A model generated the notes under the pieces. That model worked only from the letters and a program-made list of their open reading frames with translations, had not been told where the DNA came from and made no database searches. Of a stretch of 64,000 nucleotides of DNA, positions 1 to 7,544 are shown in pieces (the first letter of the stretch is position 1; each line of letters starts with the position of its first letter). The DNA is taken from assembly GCA_044870245.1 (NCBI GenBank), contig JBIOYR010000016.1:18058-82057 (forward strand), read 5' to 3'. Source of the DNA: DATAFF01 sp044870245 (GTDB lineage Bacteria; Pseudomonadota; Alphaproteobacteria; Rhizobiales; Aestuariivirgaceae). The position numbers were made by a program, and so were the translations under genes.

Positions 1-406
1 CGCCGACCTCGGCGATCAGCCGGGCGAGTTCGTCGGGAGCGGTTCCGGACGGCAGCGCCAGCGCCAGGTTCTCGGCAACGGTCAGCCGCTCGAACAGGGT
101 GAAGCCCTGGAACAGAATGGCAATGCCGTTGGCGCGCGCCACCGCCGGCGATGTCGCGGCGAGGGTCCTGCCGGCCATCCTGATCTCGCCGGCATCAGCG
201 TGAAGGCTGCCATAGAGGATCCTGGCCAGCGTCGACTTGCCGGCACCGTTGTCGCCGAGAAGGGCATGAATCTCGCCCGGCATGATGGCGAGGGACACAT
301 GGTCGTTGGCGATCACCGACCCGAAATGCCTGGTGATGTCCAATGCCTCGAGCACCGGAACGGGTGGTGCAAGCTCTTCTGAGGGATCGCCATAGATCTC
401 GGTCAT
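1..406 (-). CDS. ABC importer ATP-binding protein, sugar/nucleoside (BMP) type, partial
   Basis: The 3' part of the gene lies beyond the left edge, so only the first ~135 residues are seen. The protein has an intact Walker A motif (GDNGAGKS, about residues 50-57) after an N-terminal stretch ending in ALDITRHFGSV, and a Q-loop (LFQGF). This is the style of RbsA/NupO-like ATPases that serve simple-sugar or nucleoside/purine importers. The ATG overlaps the TGA of the upstream xdhC-like gene in an ATGA, so the two are probably translationally coupled. Being co-transcribed with a molybdenum hydroxylase suggests that the imported compound is the enzyme's substrate or is related to it; that is an inference. 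The membrane and binding-protein subunits are not in the window. Confidence 0.85.
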   Translation of the reverse strand, partial: MTEIYGDPSEELAPPVPVLEALDITRHFGSVIANDHVSLAIMPGEIHALLGDNGAGKSTLARILYGSLHADAGEIRMAGRTLAATSPAVARANGIAILFQGFTLFERLTVAENLALALPSGTAPDELARLIAEVG

Positions 407-915
407 GGCTCGCCATCCGAGGTCATCAGCATGTCGAGCGCCGGATCGGCTGCGGCATTGCGGATCAGGAGCTCGCCGACAATTCCGGCGGCAATCGCGG
501 CGGGAAGCTTGGAGGCGCCGGTCGAGCCGCCGATCGGGCAGACGAGCCGGGCGGCATCCGGGCGGGGCATGCCGGCCTCGATCATGCGCTTGATGAAGCG
601 CATGCGCTTGGCAGCGCTGCCGACCATGCCGACAAAGGGGAAGCGGCCGCCGTCGAGAGTCTCGGCGGCAAGCGCCAGATCGAGGGTGGCGCTGTAGGTC
701 ATGATGAGGATGAAGGCACCCTCGGGAATGTCGCGCAGGAGCCGGCAGGGATCGGCGGAGATCCGGACCGCGACATTGCGCGGCAGGGCCGCCGGAAAGG
801 AGGCACGCCGGGCATCGATCCAGGTCACCGCGAAGCCGAGCGCGGCAAGCGACGGCACGAGCGCGGTGCCGACCGGTCCGGCGCCGAACACCCATACCGG
901 TCGCGCCGCCGCCAT
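403..915 (-). CDS. XdhC-like molybdenum-cofactor accessory protein, short form
   Basis: The 170-residue protein starts directly with a Rossmann motif (VWVFGAGPVGTALV) followed by ALGFAVTWIDAR and FVGMVGSAAKRMRF. These are hallmarks of the C-terminal XdhC domain, which helps mature xanthine-dehydrogenase-type enzymes by delivering sulfurated molybdenum cofactor. Full-length XdhC proteins are about 270-300 residues and carry an N-terminal XdhC/CoxI domain. Here there is no room for it, because the large-subunit gene ends 2 bp before this ATG. Either the N-terminal half is encoded elsewhere or this lineage uses a reduced form. The gene sits between the hydroxylase large subunit and an ABC ATPase in one operon. 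Confidence 0.8.
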   Translation of the reverse strand: MAAARPVWVFGAGPVGTALVPSLAALGFAVTWIDARRASFPAALPRNVAVRISADPCRLLRDIPEGAFILIMTYSATLDLALAAETLDGGRFPFVGMVGSAAKRMRFIKRMIEAGMPRPDAARLVCPIGGSTGASKLPAAIAAGIVGELLIRNAAADPALDMLMTSDGEP

Positions 916-917
916 AC

Positions 918-3263
918 TCAGCCCCCGGCTTTGAGTCGGCGGACCGCCCGCATCACCGCTTCCGGCGTCGCCGGGACGTCGAGCGCCGGCACCGCGCCGG
1001 GTTTGAGCGCGGCGATCGCCTGGGTGATGGCGGAGAACACCGAAAGGGCGAGCGGCAGCGGCGGCTCGCCCACCGCCTTGCCGCCATGGACGGTGACCTC
1101 GCGGTTCGGACGGCCGGTGAACAGCTGGACGCGGAAGTCGGCGGGGACGGTGGTGGCGAGCGGGATCTTGTAGGAGGCGAGCGCATCGGTGAGGATGCGG
1201 CCGCTCTCGTCATGGACGACCTCCTCCATGGTGAGCCAGCCGAGGCCCTGGATGAAGCCGCCCTCGATCTGGCCGCGGTCGATCTCGGGATTGAGCGAGG
1301 TGCCGCAATCCTGAAGGATGTCGACGCGGTCGAGCCGCATCTCGCCGGTCAAGGTGTCGACCGTCACCTCGGAGCAGGCGGCGCCATAGACGAAATAGAG
1401 AAAGGGTCGGCCCTGTCCGCGCTGGCGGTCCCAGCTGACCTTGGGCAGGACATAGGAGCCCTGGGCGGCGAGCGGCAGGCGGGCGCGGGCGACGCTGTCG
1501 ACCAGCGCCGCGAAACTCGTGCGGTGGTCGCCGGCAACGATCGTGCCCTTGTCGAAGCGGACGAGACGCGGGTCGATGCCGGTCGCCGCCGCGGCATGAT
1601 CGATGAGGCGCTTCTTCAGCACCTCCGCCGCCCGCCGTGCCGCCATGCCATTGAGGTCGAGCGTCATGGACGATGCCGTCGGACCCGCCCCGGGCAGGAT
1701 CGTCGAGCTCGCCGGCCTGACGACGATACGGCCGAGGTCGAGGCCGAACTCGTCGGCGACGATCTGCGCGAGCTTGATGTTGAGCCCCTGCCCCAGCTCG
1801 GTGCCGCCATGCCTGAGCTCGACAGTGCCATCGCCGTGGATCGCCATATGGACCTCGGCGCGGTTGAGGGCATTGTCGGTGAAGGCGGCGCCAAACTTGA
1901 CCGGCGTCAGAGCGATACCCTTCTTCAGGATCTCGCTCTCGTAATTGTGCTGAGCGATGGCCTTGCGCCTGGCCCGGTAGTCGGCGGTGCGCTCGAGCTC
2001 CTCGATCAGCGGGAGCGCGATATTGTCGCTCAAGGGCAGACCATAGGGCGTGACGTCGCGCCCGACACGATAGAGATTGCGCTTGCGCACATCCAAAGGA
2101 TCGAGCTTCAGCGCCAGCGCGACGGCATCCATCAGCTGCTCGGCCACCAGCATGCCATGCGGCGCGCCGGTGCCGCGCCAGGCGGTGGCCGGCACGCAGT
2201 CGGTGCGCAAGCGGCGCAGCAGGAAGCGAAGCTCGGGATAGAAATAGGCATTGTCGACATGGAACAACGCGCCTTCGGCGACGCGCTCCGACAGGTCGAC
2301 CGCGGCGCCGCAGGCAATGTCCATCGCCACATCGACGGCGAGGACCCGCCCGCCCCGGTCGGCTCCGACGCGCCAGGCGACATGGGCGGCGTGGCCCTTG
2401 CCGGTCATGATCATGTCGTCGCTGCGCTCGAGCCGGCACCTGGCGGGCCGTCCGGTGAGATGGGCGGCGAGCGCGGCGAGGGCGGCCCATTGCGTCGCGC
2501 CAGTCTGCTTGCCGCCAAAGGCGCCGCCGGCGCGGCGGCATTCGCAGACGATCAGCGCCTCGGAAATGCCGAGCATCCGGGCGATGACGCGCCCCACATG
2601 ACTTGGATGCTGGGTCGAGGAATGGATCCTGAAGCCGCCGTCGCCGTCCGGGATGGCGAGCGCAGTCTGAGTCTCGAGATAGAGATGCTCGGGTCCGCCG
2701 ATCGCGAGCGCGCCCTCGAGCCTCAGTGCCGCCGAGGCGATCGCGGCGTCGGGATTGCCGACCTTCTGAAGGCACATGGACGGGGCGATCTCGCTCGCGG
2801 CCTTGGCGGCTTGCGCCAGCGTCACCACGGGCGCCTCCTCATCGAGCGTGATGCGGGCGAGCCGCGCCGCACGGCGCGCCGCCCGATGGCTCGAGGCGAC
2901 AACCGCGAAGACCGGCTGGCCATGATAGAGGATGCGGTCGCGGGCAAGCACCGGCTGATCGCCCGCACCCGGGCTCACATCATTCACCGCCGGAATATCC
3001 TTGGCCGTCAGCACCGCGACGACATCGGCGGCGCGGCGCACCGCCTCGAGATCGATCGCCTGGATGCGACCGGCGCTTGCCTCGACAAAGCCTGGCGCGA
3101 CATGAACGGTGCCGGCCGGCTCGCGCAGATCATCGATGAAGGCGGTGGTGCCGCGGACATGGCTTGGCGCATCGTCATGGGGGCAGGACTGCCCGATGAG
3201 ACGCGGCTCAGGCCCGCCGGCACCCTCGGCTCTGCGGCCTGCCACCTTAAGCGAGGTGCTCAA
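918..3263 (-). CDS. xdhB: xanthine dehydrogenase-type molybdopterin-binding large subunit
   Basis: About 781 residues with the aldehyde oxidase/xanthine dehydrogenase fold; it binds molybdopterin and carries the substrate pocket. Recognisable elements are the N-terminal AHVRG-like segment (APSHVRG), the GGAFGGK loop near residue 247, WRGTGAPHG with Arg near 363, and the C-terminal VGEPPL with the catalytic-type Glu near 733. In the Rhodobacter and bovine enzymes the first loop reads GGKE, and that Glu contacts the purine; here it is Gln (about residue 253). Arg and the catalytic Glu are kept, so the enzyme looks active but may not prefer xanthine. I chose the TTG start because GGGAG lies 8 nt upstream and the protein then overlaps the 3' end of the small-subunit gene; a GTG 18 nt downstream is the alternative. 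The open frame extends further upstream but that extension is not homologous-looking. Confidence 0.88.
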   Translation of the reverse strand: MSTSLKVAGRRAEGAGGPEPRLIGQSCPHDDAPSHVRGTTAFIDDLREPAGTVHVAPGFVEASAGRIQAIDLEAVRRAADVVAVLTAKDIPAVNDVSPGAGDQPVLARDRILYHGQPVFAVVASSHRAARRAARLARITLDEEAPVVTLAQAAKAASEIAPSMCLQKVGNPDAAIASAALRLEGALAIGGPEHLYLETQTALAIPDGDGGFRIHSSTQHPSHVGRVIARMLGISEALIVCECRRAGGAFGGKQTGATQWAALAALAAHLTGRPARCRLERSDDMIMTGKGHAAHVAWRVGADRGGRVLAVDVAMDIACGAAVDLSERVAEGALFHVDNAYFYPELRFLLRRLRTDCVPATAWRGTGAPHGMLVAEQLMDAVALALKLDPLDVRKRNLYRVGRDVTPYGLPLSDNIALPLIEELERTADYRARRKAIAQHNYESEILKKGIALTPVKFGAAFTDNALNRAEVHMAIHGDGTVELRHGGTELGQGLNIKLAQIVADEFGLDLGRIVVRPASSTILPGAGPTASSMTLDLNGMAARRAAEVLKKRLIDHAAAATGIDPRLVRFDKGTIVAGDHRTSFAALVDSVARARLPLAAQGSYVLPKVSWDRQRGQGRPFLYFVYGAACSEVTVDTLTGEMRLDRVDILQDCGTSLNPEIDRGQIEGGFIQGLGWLTMEEVVHDESGRILTDALASYKIPLATTVPADFRVQLFTGRPNREVTVHGGKAVGEPPLPLALSVFSAITQAIAALKPGAVPALDVPATPEAVMRAVRRLKAGG

Positions 3264-4749
3264 GGACGATCTCCCGCGATTGCGCGATGCGCGTCGATGT
3301 CGAGGCGGCGCCCCTGATCTCGGACAGCGCCTTGAGCAGCAGGGCCTTTGCGGTGTCGAGACGATAAGCGGCGGAGGCGCGCTCATCGCCGTCCGGCGCG
3401 AAATCCTCGGCCAGCATGTCGATGGCGGAAGCCCAGGGCGCGCGCTCGGCAAGGCTCAGGCCGCGCAGGCTGCGCTCGGTCACCAGCGCCCGCTTGGGCA
3501 CGCCGGCGAGCCCGGCATAGGCGACCCGCGAGGCGGCGATCAGGCCGCGCTCGAGGGTGAAGCGGAAGGCGCCGACCACGATGGCGCGATCATTGTCGTA
3601 GCGCTTGGCGACCTTGCAGCAGCGAAACAGCTGATCCTCGGCAAGCTTCGGCACCGTCACCTCGGTGATGAACTCGCCGCGGCTCCTGTCCTGCCGGCCG
3701 GGGCCGAGGTAGAGATCCTCGATCGGCAACCGACGCAGACGGCCGTCGGCCCTCAGCTCGACGGTGGCGCCGAGCGCCATCAGGACCGGCGGCAGATCGG
3801 CCGCAGGGTCACCGCCGGCAATGTTGCCGCCGAGGGTCGCCACGGCGCGCACCTGCCGCGACCCGAAGCGCCGCCACAGCTCGCCGAGATCCGGGTCGAT
3901 GGCGATCAGTGCCGGCTCCATCGACTCGAGAGCGGCGGCGGCGCCGAAGGTCATCGCCTCTTCGCTCTCGGCAACGCGAGCAAGCTCGCGGACACGGCCG
4001 AGATGGATGATCCTGGCGAGCATGCCCTGATCGCGTGTCGGCCTCGCCAGCAGGTCGCTGCCGCCGGCCAGCAGAATGGCATCGTGATGGCGCCCGGCAA
4101 GAGTCGCCAGGCTGTCCAGGCTGGCGGGAGCGGCGAAGAAGCGGCGCTCGTCGCCGATGAAGATGTCGTCGTCATCGGTAAGCGCGGCGAGCTGCCTCGA
4201 GGTGCGGCGGGCGGCATTGGCAAAGGCATCGCGACGCGGCGGCGGCGCGGCGCAAGCGGCGACCGCGGCATCGATGATGGGACGGTAGCCGGTGCAGCGG
4301 CAAAGATTGCCGGTGAGCCACTGGGCGGCGCGCCGACGGTCGGCGTTGAGGTCGCTGTGGAAGAGGGTGAACAGCGCCATCACCATGCCGGGGGTGCAGA
4401 AGCCGCATTGCGAGGCATGGTGGCCGACCAGCGCCTCCTGCACCGGATGGGGCCGGGTGGCGCGCGCCGAGACATCCTCGATGGTCACCAGCTCCTTGCC
4501 GTCGATGCTGCCGAGAAGGGTCATGCAGGCATTGACGGGACGATAGGCGATGACGCCGTCCTGGCAGGTGCCGAGCGCAACGGTGCAGGAGCCGCATTCG
4601 CCGCGGCCGCAACCTTCCTTGCCGCCGGTCCGCCGATCGACATGGCGGAGATGGTCGAGCAGCGTTGCATCCGGCGCGAAATCGGCCAGCTCAACGACAC
4701 TGCCACCGCGCAGGAAGCGTATGGCTCGGCGCATCGACTCAATTCCCAC
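3247..4749 (-). CDS. xdhA: xanthine dehydrogenase-type FeS/FAD small subunit
   Basis: A fused [2Fe-2S]-FAD subunit of 500 residues. The plant-ferredoxin-like cluster ligands are visible in KEGCGRGECGSC (Cys47, 52, 55) plus Cys75. The second cluster uses CGFC (115, 118) and CRC (150, 152). The middle part is a CO-dehydrogenase flavoprotein-type FAD domain (LLAGGSDLLAR, ATLGGNIAGGDPAADLPP). It passes electrons from the molybdenum site to NAD+ or another acceptor. The first codon is GTG; an ATG five codons later has a better-spaced GGGA and may be the real start. It is the first gene of a leftward operon (small subunit, large subunit, XdhC-like, ABC ATPase). Confidence 0.9.
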   Translation of the reverse strand: MGIESMRRAIRFLRGGSVVELADFAPDATLLDHLRHVDRRTGGKEGCGRGECGSCTVALGTCQDGVIAYRPVNACMTLLGSIDGKELVTIEDVSARATRPHPVQEALVGHHASQCGFCTPGMVMALFTLFHSDLNADRRRAAQWLTGNLCRCTGYRPIIDAAVAACAAPPPRRDAFANAARRTSRQLAALTDDDDIFIGDERRFFAAPASLDSLATLAGRHHDAILLAGGSDLLARPTRDQGMLARIIHLGRVRELARVAESEEAMTFGAAAALESMEPALIAIDPDLGELWRRFGSRQVRAVATLGGNIAGGDPAADLPPVLMALGATVELRADGRLRRLPIEDLYLGPGRQDRSRGEFITEVTVPKLAEDQLFRCCKVAKRYDNDRAIVVGAFRFTLERGLIAASRVAYAGLAGVPKRALVTERSLRGLSLAERAPWASAIDMLAEDFAPDGDERASAAYRLDTAKALLLKALSEIRGAASTSTRIAQSREIVLEHLA

Positions 4750-4808
4750 GGGTCCCCGATCAGTGCATTGTCGCTGAATCGCACTTGGCGCGGAAGGGTA
4801 AAATAGAG

Positions 4809-4876
4809 GCAGTAGGCATCAGGCATTAGGCAGTGAGCGGAAACTTCCCTACTGCCTACTGCCTACCGCCTACCGA
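4809..4876. repeat. inverted heptamer repeat (GCAGTAG)n / (CTACTGC)n
   Basis: Four imperfect 7-bp units (GCAGTAG, GCATCAG, GCATTAG, GCAGTGA) are followed, after a 12-bp centre, by four reverse-complement units (CTACTGC twice, CTACCGC, CTACCGA). The element can fold into a long hairpin. Its right arm supplies the TAG stop codon of the leftward DUF1028 gene. A second copy lies near 42.9 kb and a fragment near 16.74 kb. Confidence 0.8.
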
Positions 4877-5547
4877 TCCCCCGCAACGCCGTAGCGCGGG
4901 GCCTTCTCGGGATCGACGGCGCGGATCAGATAGGCGTCCATCTGCGGCCGGTAGTCGCTCCACAGGCGGCGCAATGCGGCGAGCGGTGCGGCATCGTCCC
5001 AATCGATGCGGAGGTCGACCAGCGCAAAGGGCTGGGCATCGGCAACGAGCAAGGCGGCCGAATGCACCAGACCTTCCTCGCCGCCCGCCGCCAGACCGGC
5101 CTCGAGGGCCTTGAGCAGCCGCTCCGCCAGATGATCATCGGCACCGGCAGCGAAAGCCGCGGCCATCGCCTGCGGCACTGCCTCGGACGCCAGCAGGTTG
5201 CCGGCGGCAACGACGCCCTCGCCGGTCGCCACGGCATGGCGGCCGAGAATGCGCTCGCCGGTGAAATGGGCGGTGCGGCCCTGGCGATCGACCACCGCCA
5301 GCTGGCGGAAGGATGAATGCGGCCGCTGCTCCAGCGCCCGCGCCAGCGCGGTCGAGGCGTCGTAGCCGGCGGACAGGTGGTCGAGCACCAGCGGGCCGAG
5401 CGCCGGGTCGGTGATGTTCTGGGTGGCGACCGCGCCGGTCCTGGCACGGACATGCGGGCAGCGCGCCCCGACGGCGATCGAGGAGGTGGCGACGGCCACC
5501 CCGACCATGCCGGTCCTGGCGCAGCGTGCGACAGCCGAGAAGGTCAT
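4870..5547 (-). CDS. DUF1028 family protein (Ntn-hydrolase-like)
   Basis: 225 residues beginning MTFSAVARC and continuing GMVGVAVATSSIAVGARCPHVRA and GAVATQN, typical of DUF1028 proteins, which from memory have an Ntn-hydrolase fold; no substrate is established. If it self-processes, Thr2 or Ser4 next to the initiator would be the candidate nucleophile, but this is speculation. The start was set at the ATG that overlaps the TGA of the RidA-like gene (ATGA), discarding a long upstream open frame. It is the last gene of a tightly overlapping trio (HpaB-like, RidA-like, DUF1028), which suggests a hydrolytic step in the same pathway. Its stop codon lies inside a heptamer repeat. Confidence 0.85.
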   Translation of the reverse strand: MTFSAVARCARTGMVGVAVATSSIAVGARCPHVRARTGAVATQNITDPALGPLVLDHLSAGYDASTALARALEQRPHSSFRQLAVVDRQGRTAHFTGERILGRHAVATGEGVVAAGNLLASEAVPQAMAAAFAAGADDHLAERLLKALEAGLAAGGEEGLVHSAALLVADAQPFALVDLRIDWDDAAPLAALRRLWSDYRPQMDAYLIRAVDPEKAPRYGVAGDR

Positions 5548-5966
5548 GGGCCTTGATCCGGAATTACAGCCGTCACCTCGATCTCCATCAGCCATTCGGG
5601 GCGGGCCAGGCCCTGGACGATGAGGCCGGTCGACACCGGGAACACGCCTTTGAGCCAGCGGCCGATCGTCTGGTACACCGGCTCGCGATGGGCGCGATCG
5701 ACGAGATAGACCTGGATGCGGCAGATATGGTCGAGCGACGAGCCGGCCTCGCTCAGGAGTTGCGCGACATTGCGCATCGCCTGATCGGCCTGGGCCGCCG
5801 GGTCGCCGATCCCGACGGTTTCGGCAGTGTCGAGATCCTGGCCGACCTGGCCGCGCAGGAACACGAGCGTGCCGCGAGCAACCACCGCCTGGCACAAATC
5901 ATTGTCGAGCCGCTGGCCGGGATAGGTGTTGCGGGTGTTGAAGGTTCGAATGCGCCGATGGATCAT
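5544..5966 (-). CDS. RidA/YjgF-family protein, atypical active site
   Basis: 140 residues of the RidA/YjgF/UK114 trimer family (RGQVGQDLDT, QADQAMRNVAQLLSEAGSSLDHICRIQVYLVD, MEIEVTAV). Archetypal RidA hydrolyses reactive enamines/imines with a conserved Arg in the FPARS motif. Here the corresponding stretch reads FPVST, so the Arg position is Ser. The protein therefore resembles the non-archetypal Rid subgroups that sit in catabolic operons rather than the housekeeping deaminase. It overlaps the upstream HpaB-like gene and the downstream DUF1028 gene by 4 nt each, so all three are probably translated from one message. Confidence 0.87.
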   Translation of the reverse strand: MIHRRIRTFNTRNTYPGQRLDNDLCQAVVARGTLVFLRGQVGQDLDTAETVGIGDPAAQADQAMRNVAQLLSEAGSSLDHICRIQVYLVDRAHREPVYQTIGRWLKGVFPVSTGLIVQGLARPEWLMEIEVTAVIPDQGP

Positions 5967-7438
5967 GATGCGGGTTTCTCCACGGGTTTGCCGGCGCCGC
6001 GCACCCGCGCCGACAGGCCGGCGGCACGTTCGGCGGCTTCAAGCGGCCCCTCCCAATCGAAAGTGCGATAGACGGCGGCGAGATGGGCGAAGGGCGGCGA
6101 CTGGGCGAACAGCTGGAATGTCAAACGATGGCCGGCATAGTCGGAATTGATGAGATCGCGGGCGAGCGCCAGGAGCTTGCGGCGATCCTCGGCGACCCAA
6201 TCGTCGTTGATGGTGTAGAACTTCTCGAGCCATGGCCTGGTCTCGGGATGCTCGAAGGCGGCGGCATCGGGGGTGACGCAGATCTGGCCGCCGCACAATT
6301 CGCGGGCGATGTGGATGACGCGCGGCAGCCCGGTCATGGCATGGACGCGGCCGGTGAAGAGCAGCGACTGATTGGGCATCAGGAGGCCGCGCGGGCTGCG
6401 CTCGGCGGTGGCGATGGAAGCGGTGAGATGGGCGTTGATGCCCTCGCGCCAGACGGCGAGCTCGGCGAGCTTCTCCTGCACCGCCTGCTGCTTGTCGAGG
6501 CCGGTCTGGCGGAGGTTCCACAGGGCGGCGCCGATCAGGAGATCGGCGAAGCCAAGGGTGCGCTGGACGAAGGGAAAGGCGGAATAGCGGTGCAGCGTCT
6601 GGCGGATGAAGGCGGCGGCCCGGGTGTGGCGATAGAACAGCACGTCGTCCCAGGGGATCAGCACATCGTCGAGGATCACCAGGGAATCGACCTCGTCGCA
6701 GCGGTTGGACAGCGGGTAGTCGCGGGCGGGGGCACGGCCGGTGAAGCCGGTGCGGCAGATGTGCTTCACGCCGGGGGCATCCAAGCGCAGAATGCACCCC
6801 AACGCATAGTCGGACAGCTTGGCATCGCCCCAATTGGCGATGGTCGGCTTGAGGAACGCCTGATTGGCGTAAGCCGCCGCCGTCTCGTATTTGGCGCCGC
6901 GGATGACGATGCCTCGATCGGTCTCGCGCACGACATGGACGAGCATGTCGGGGTCCTGGTCCTGCGGGCGCTTGGAGCGGTCGCCCTTGGGATCGGTGTT
7001 GGCCGAGACATGGAACGGATCGGAGGCGATCGCCAGGGCGATGTGGCGGGCGATGTTCTCGGCGAAGCGCGGATCGATCTCGTTCAGGATGTCGCTGCCG
7101 TCCCACAGCGACCACATCTCGCCGATCGTCTCGTCGCCGACCCGGGTCACCACCCCGCCGATCTCGCGGGTGACGAGGTCGACGGCGGCGCGCTTTTTCT
7201 GCCAGTCATCCGGCTCGCGGGGCAGCTTGAGGCCGATGGCGTAGCGCTCGCCCTCCTCCTCGTAGGACATGCGGTCGCGGGTCGCAGGATCATGGGCCAT
7301 GTCGTAGATCCGGGCGCGGACATCGACCACCGACCGGAAAGATGGATGGGTGGTCACGTCGCGGACCCGCTCGCCATTGATCCAGACCTCGCGGCCGTCA
7401 CGGATCGATGCGCGATAGTCGTTGCCGGTCCTGATCAT
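5963..7438 (-). CDS. 4-hydroxyphenylacetate 3-hydroxylase (HpaB)-family flavin monooxygenase
   Basis: 491 residues, the usual length for the oxygenase component of two-component FADH2-dependent hydroxylases. N-terminal RTGNDYRASIRDGREVWINGERV and the central NRCDEVDSLVILDDVLIPWDDVLFYR block are diagnostic for the HpaB/PheA family. The C-terminal four-helix domain has LCGGQICVTPD. Such enzymes hydroxylate phenolic or N-heteroaromatic rings using reduced flavin from a separate reductase; no reductase gene is in the window. The true substrate is unknown: annotation as 4-HPA hydroxylase would be over-specific because no meta-cleavage genes follow. It heads an operon with the RidA-like and DUF1028 genes and is divergent from pepN. 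Confidence 0.87.
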   Translation of the reverse strand: MIRTGNDYRASIRDGREVWINGERVRDVTTHPSFRSVVDVRARIYDMAHDPATRDRMSYEEEGERYAIGLKLPREPDDWQKKRAAVDLVTREIGGVVTRVGDETIGEMWSLWDGSDILNEIDPRFAENIARHIALAIASDPFHVSANTDPKGDRSKRPQDQDPDMLVHVVRETDRGIVIRGAKYETAAAYANQAFLKPTIANWGDAKLSDYALGCILRLDAPGVKHICRTGFTGRAPARDYPLSNRCDEVDSLVILDDVLIPWDDVLFYRHTRAAAFIRQTLHRYSAFPFVQRTLGFADLLIGAALWNLRQTGLDKQQAVQEKLAELAVWREGINAHLTASIATAERSPRGLLMPNQSLLFTGRVHAMTGLPRVIHIARELCGGQICVTPDAAAFEHPETRPWLEKFYTINDDWVAEDRRKLLALARDLINSDYAGHRLTFQLFAQSPPFAHLAAVYRTFDWEGPLEAAERAAGLSARVRGAGKPVEKPAS

Positions 7439-7544
7439 GCCCGATGCTCCCAGCCCATGCTTGACGGTCGACAGGCTAAGCCTTGATCTTTAGGAAGGAA
7501 AGACGGGGTCCGCCGGCGGCGGATCTGCAACGGAAGGGATGCTG

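Noticed and set aside
1086..3317. 743-codon plus-strand frame opposite the hydroxylase large subunit
   Set aside because: It is antisense to an unmistakable xdhB and has no domain logic, being rich in Gly/Asp/Arg/Ala typical of reverse-strand reading of GC-rich genes.
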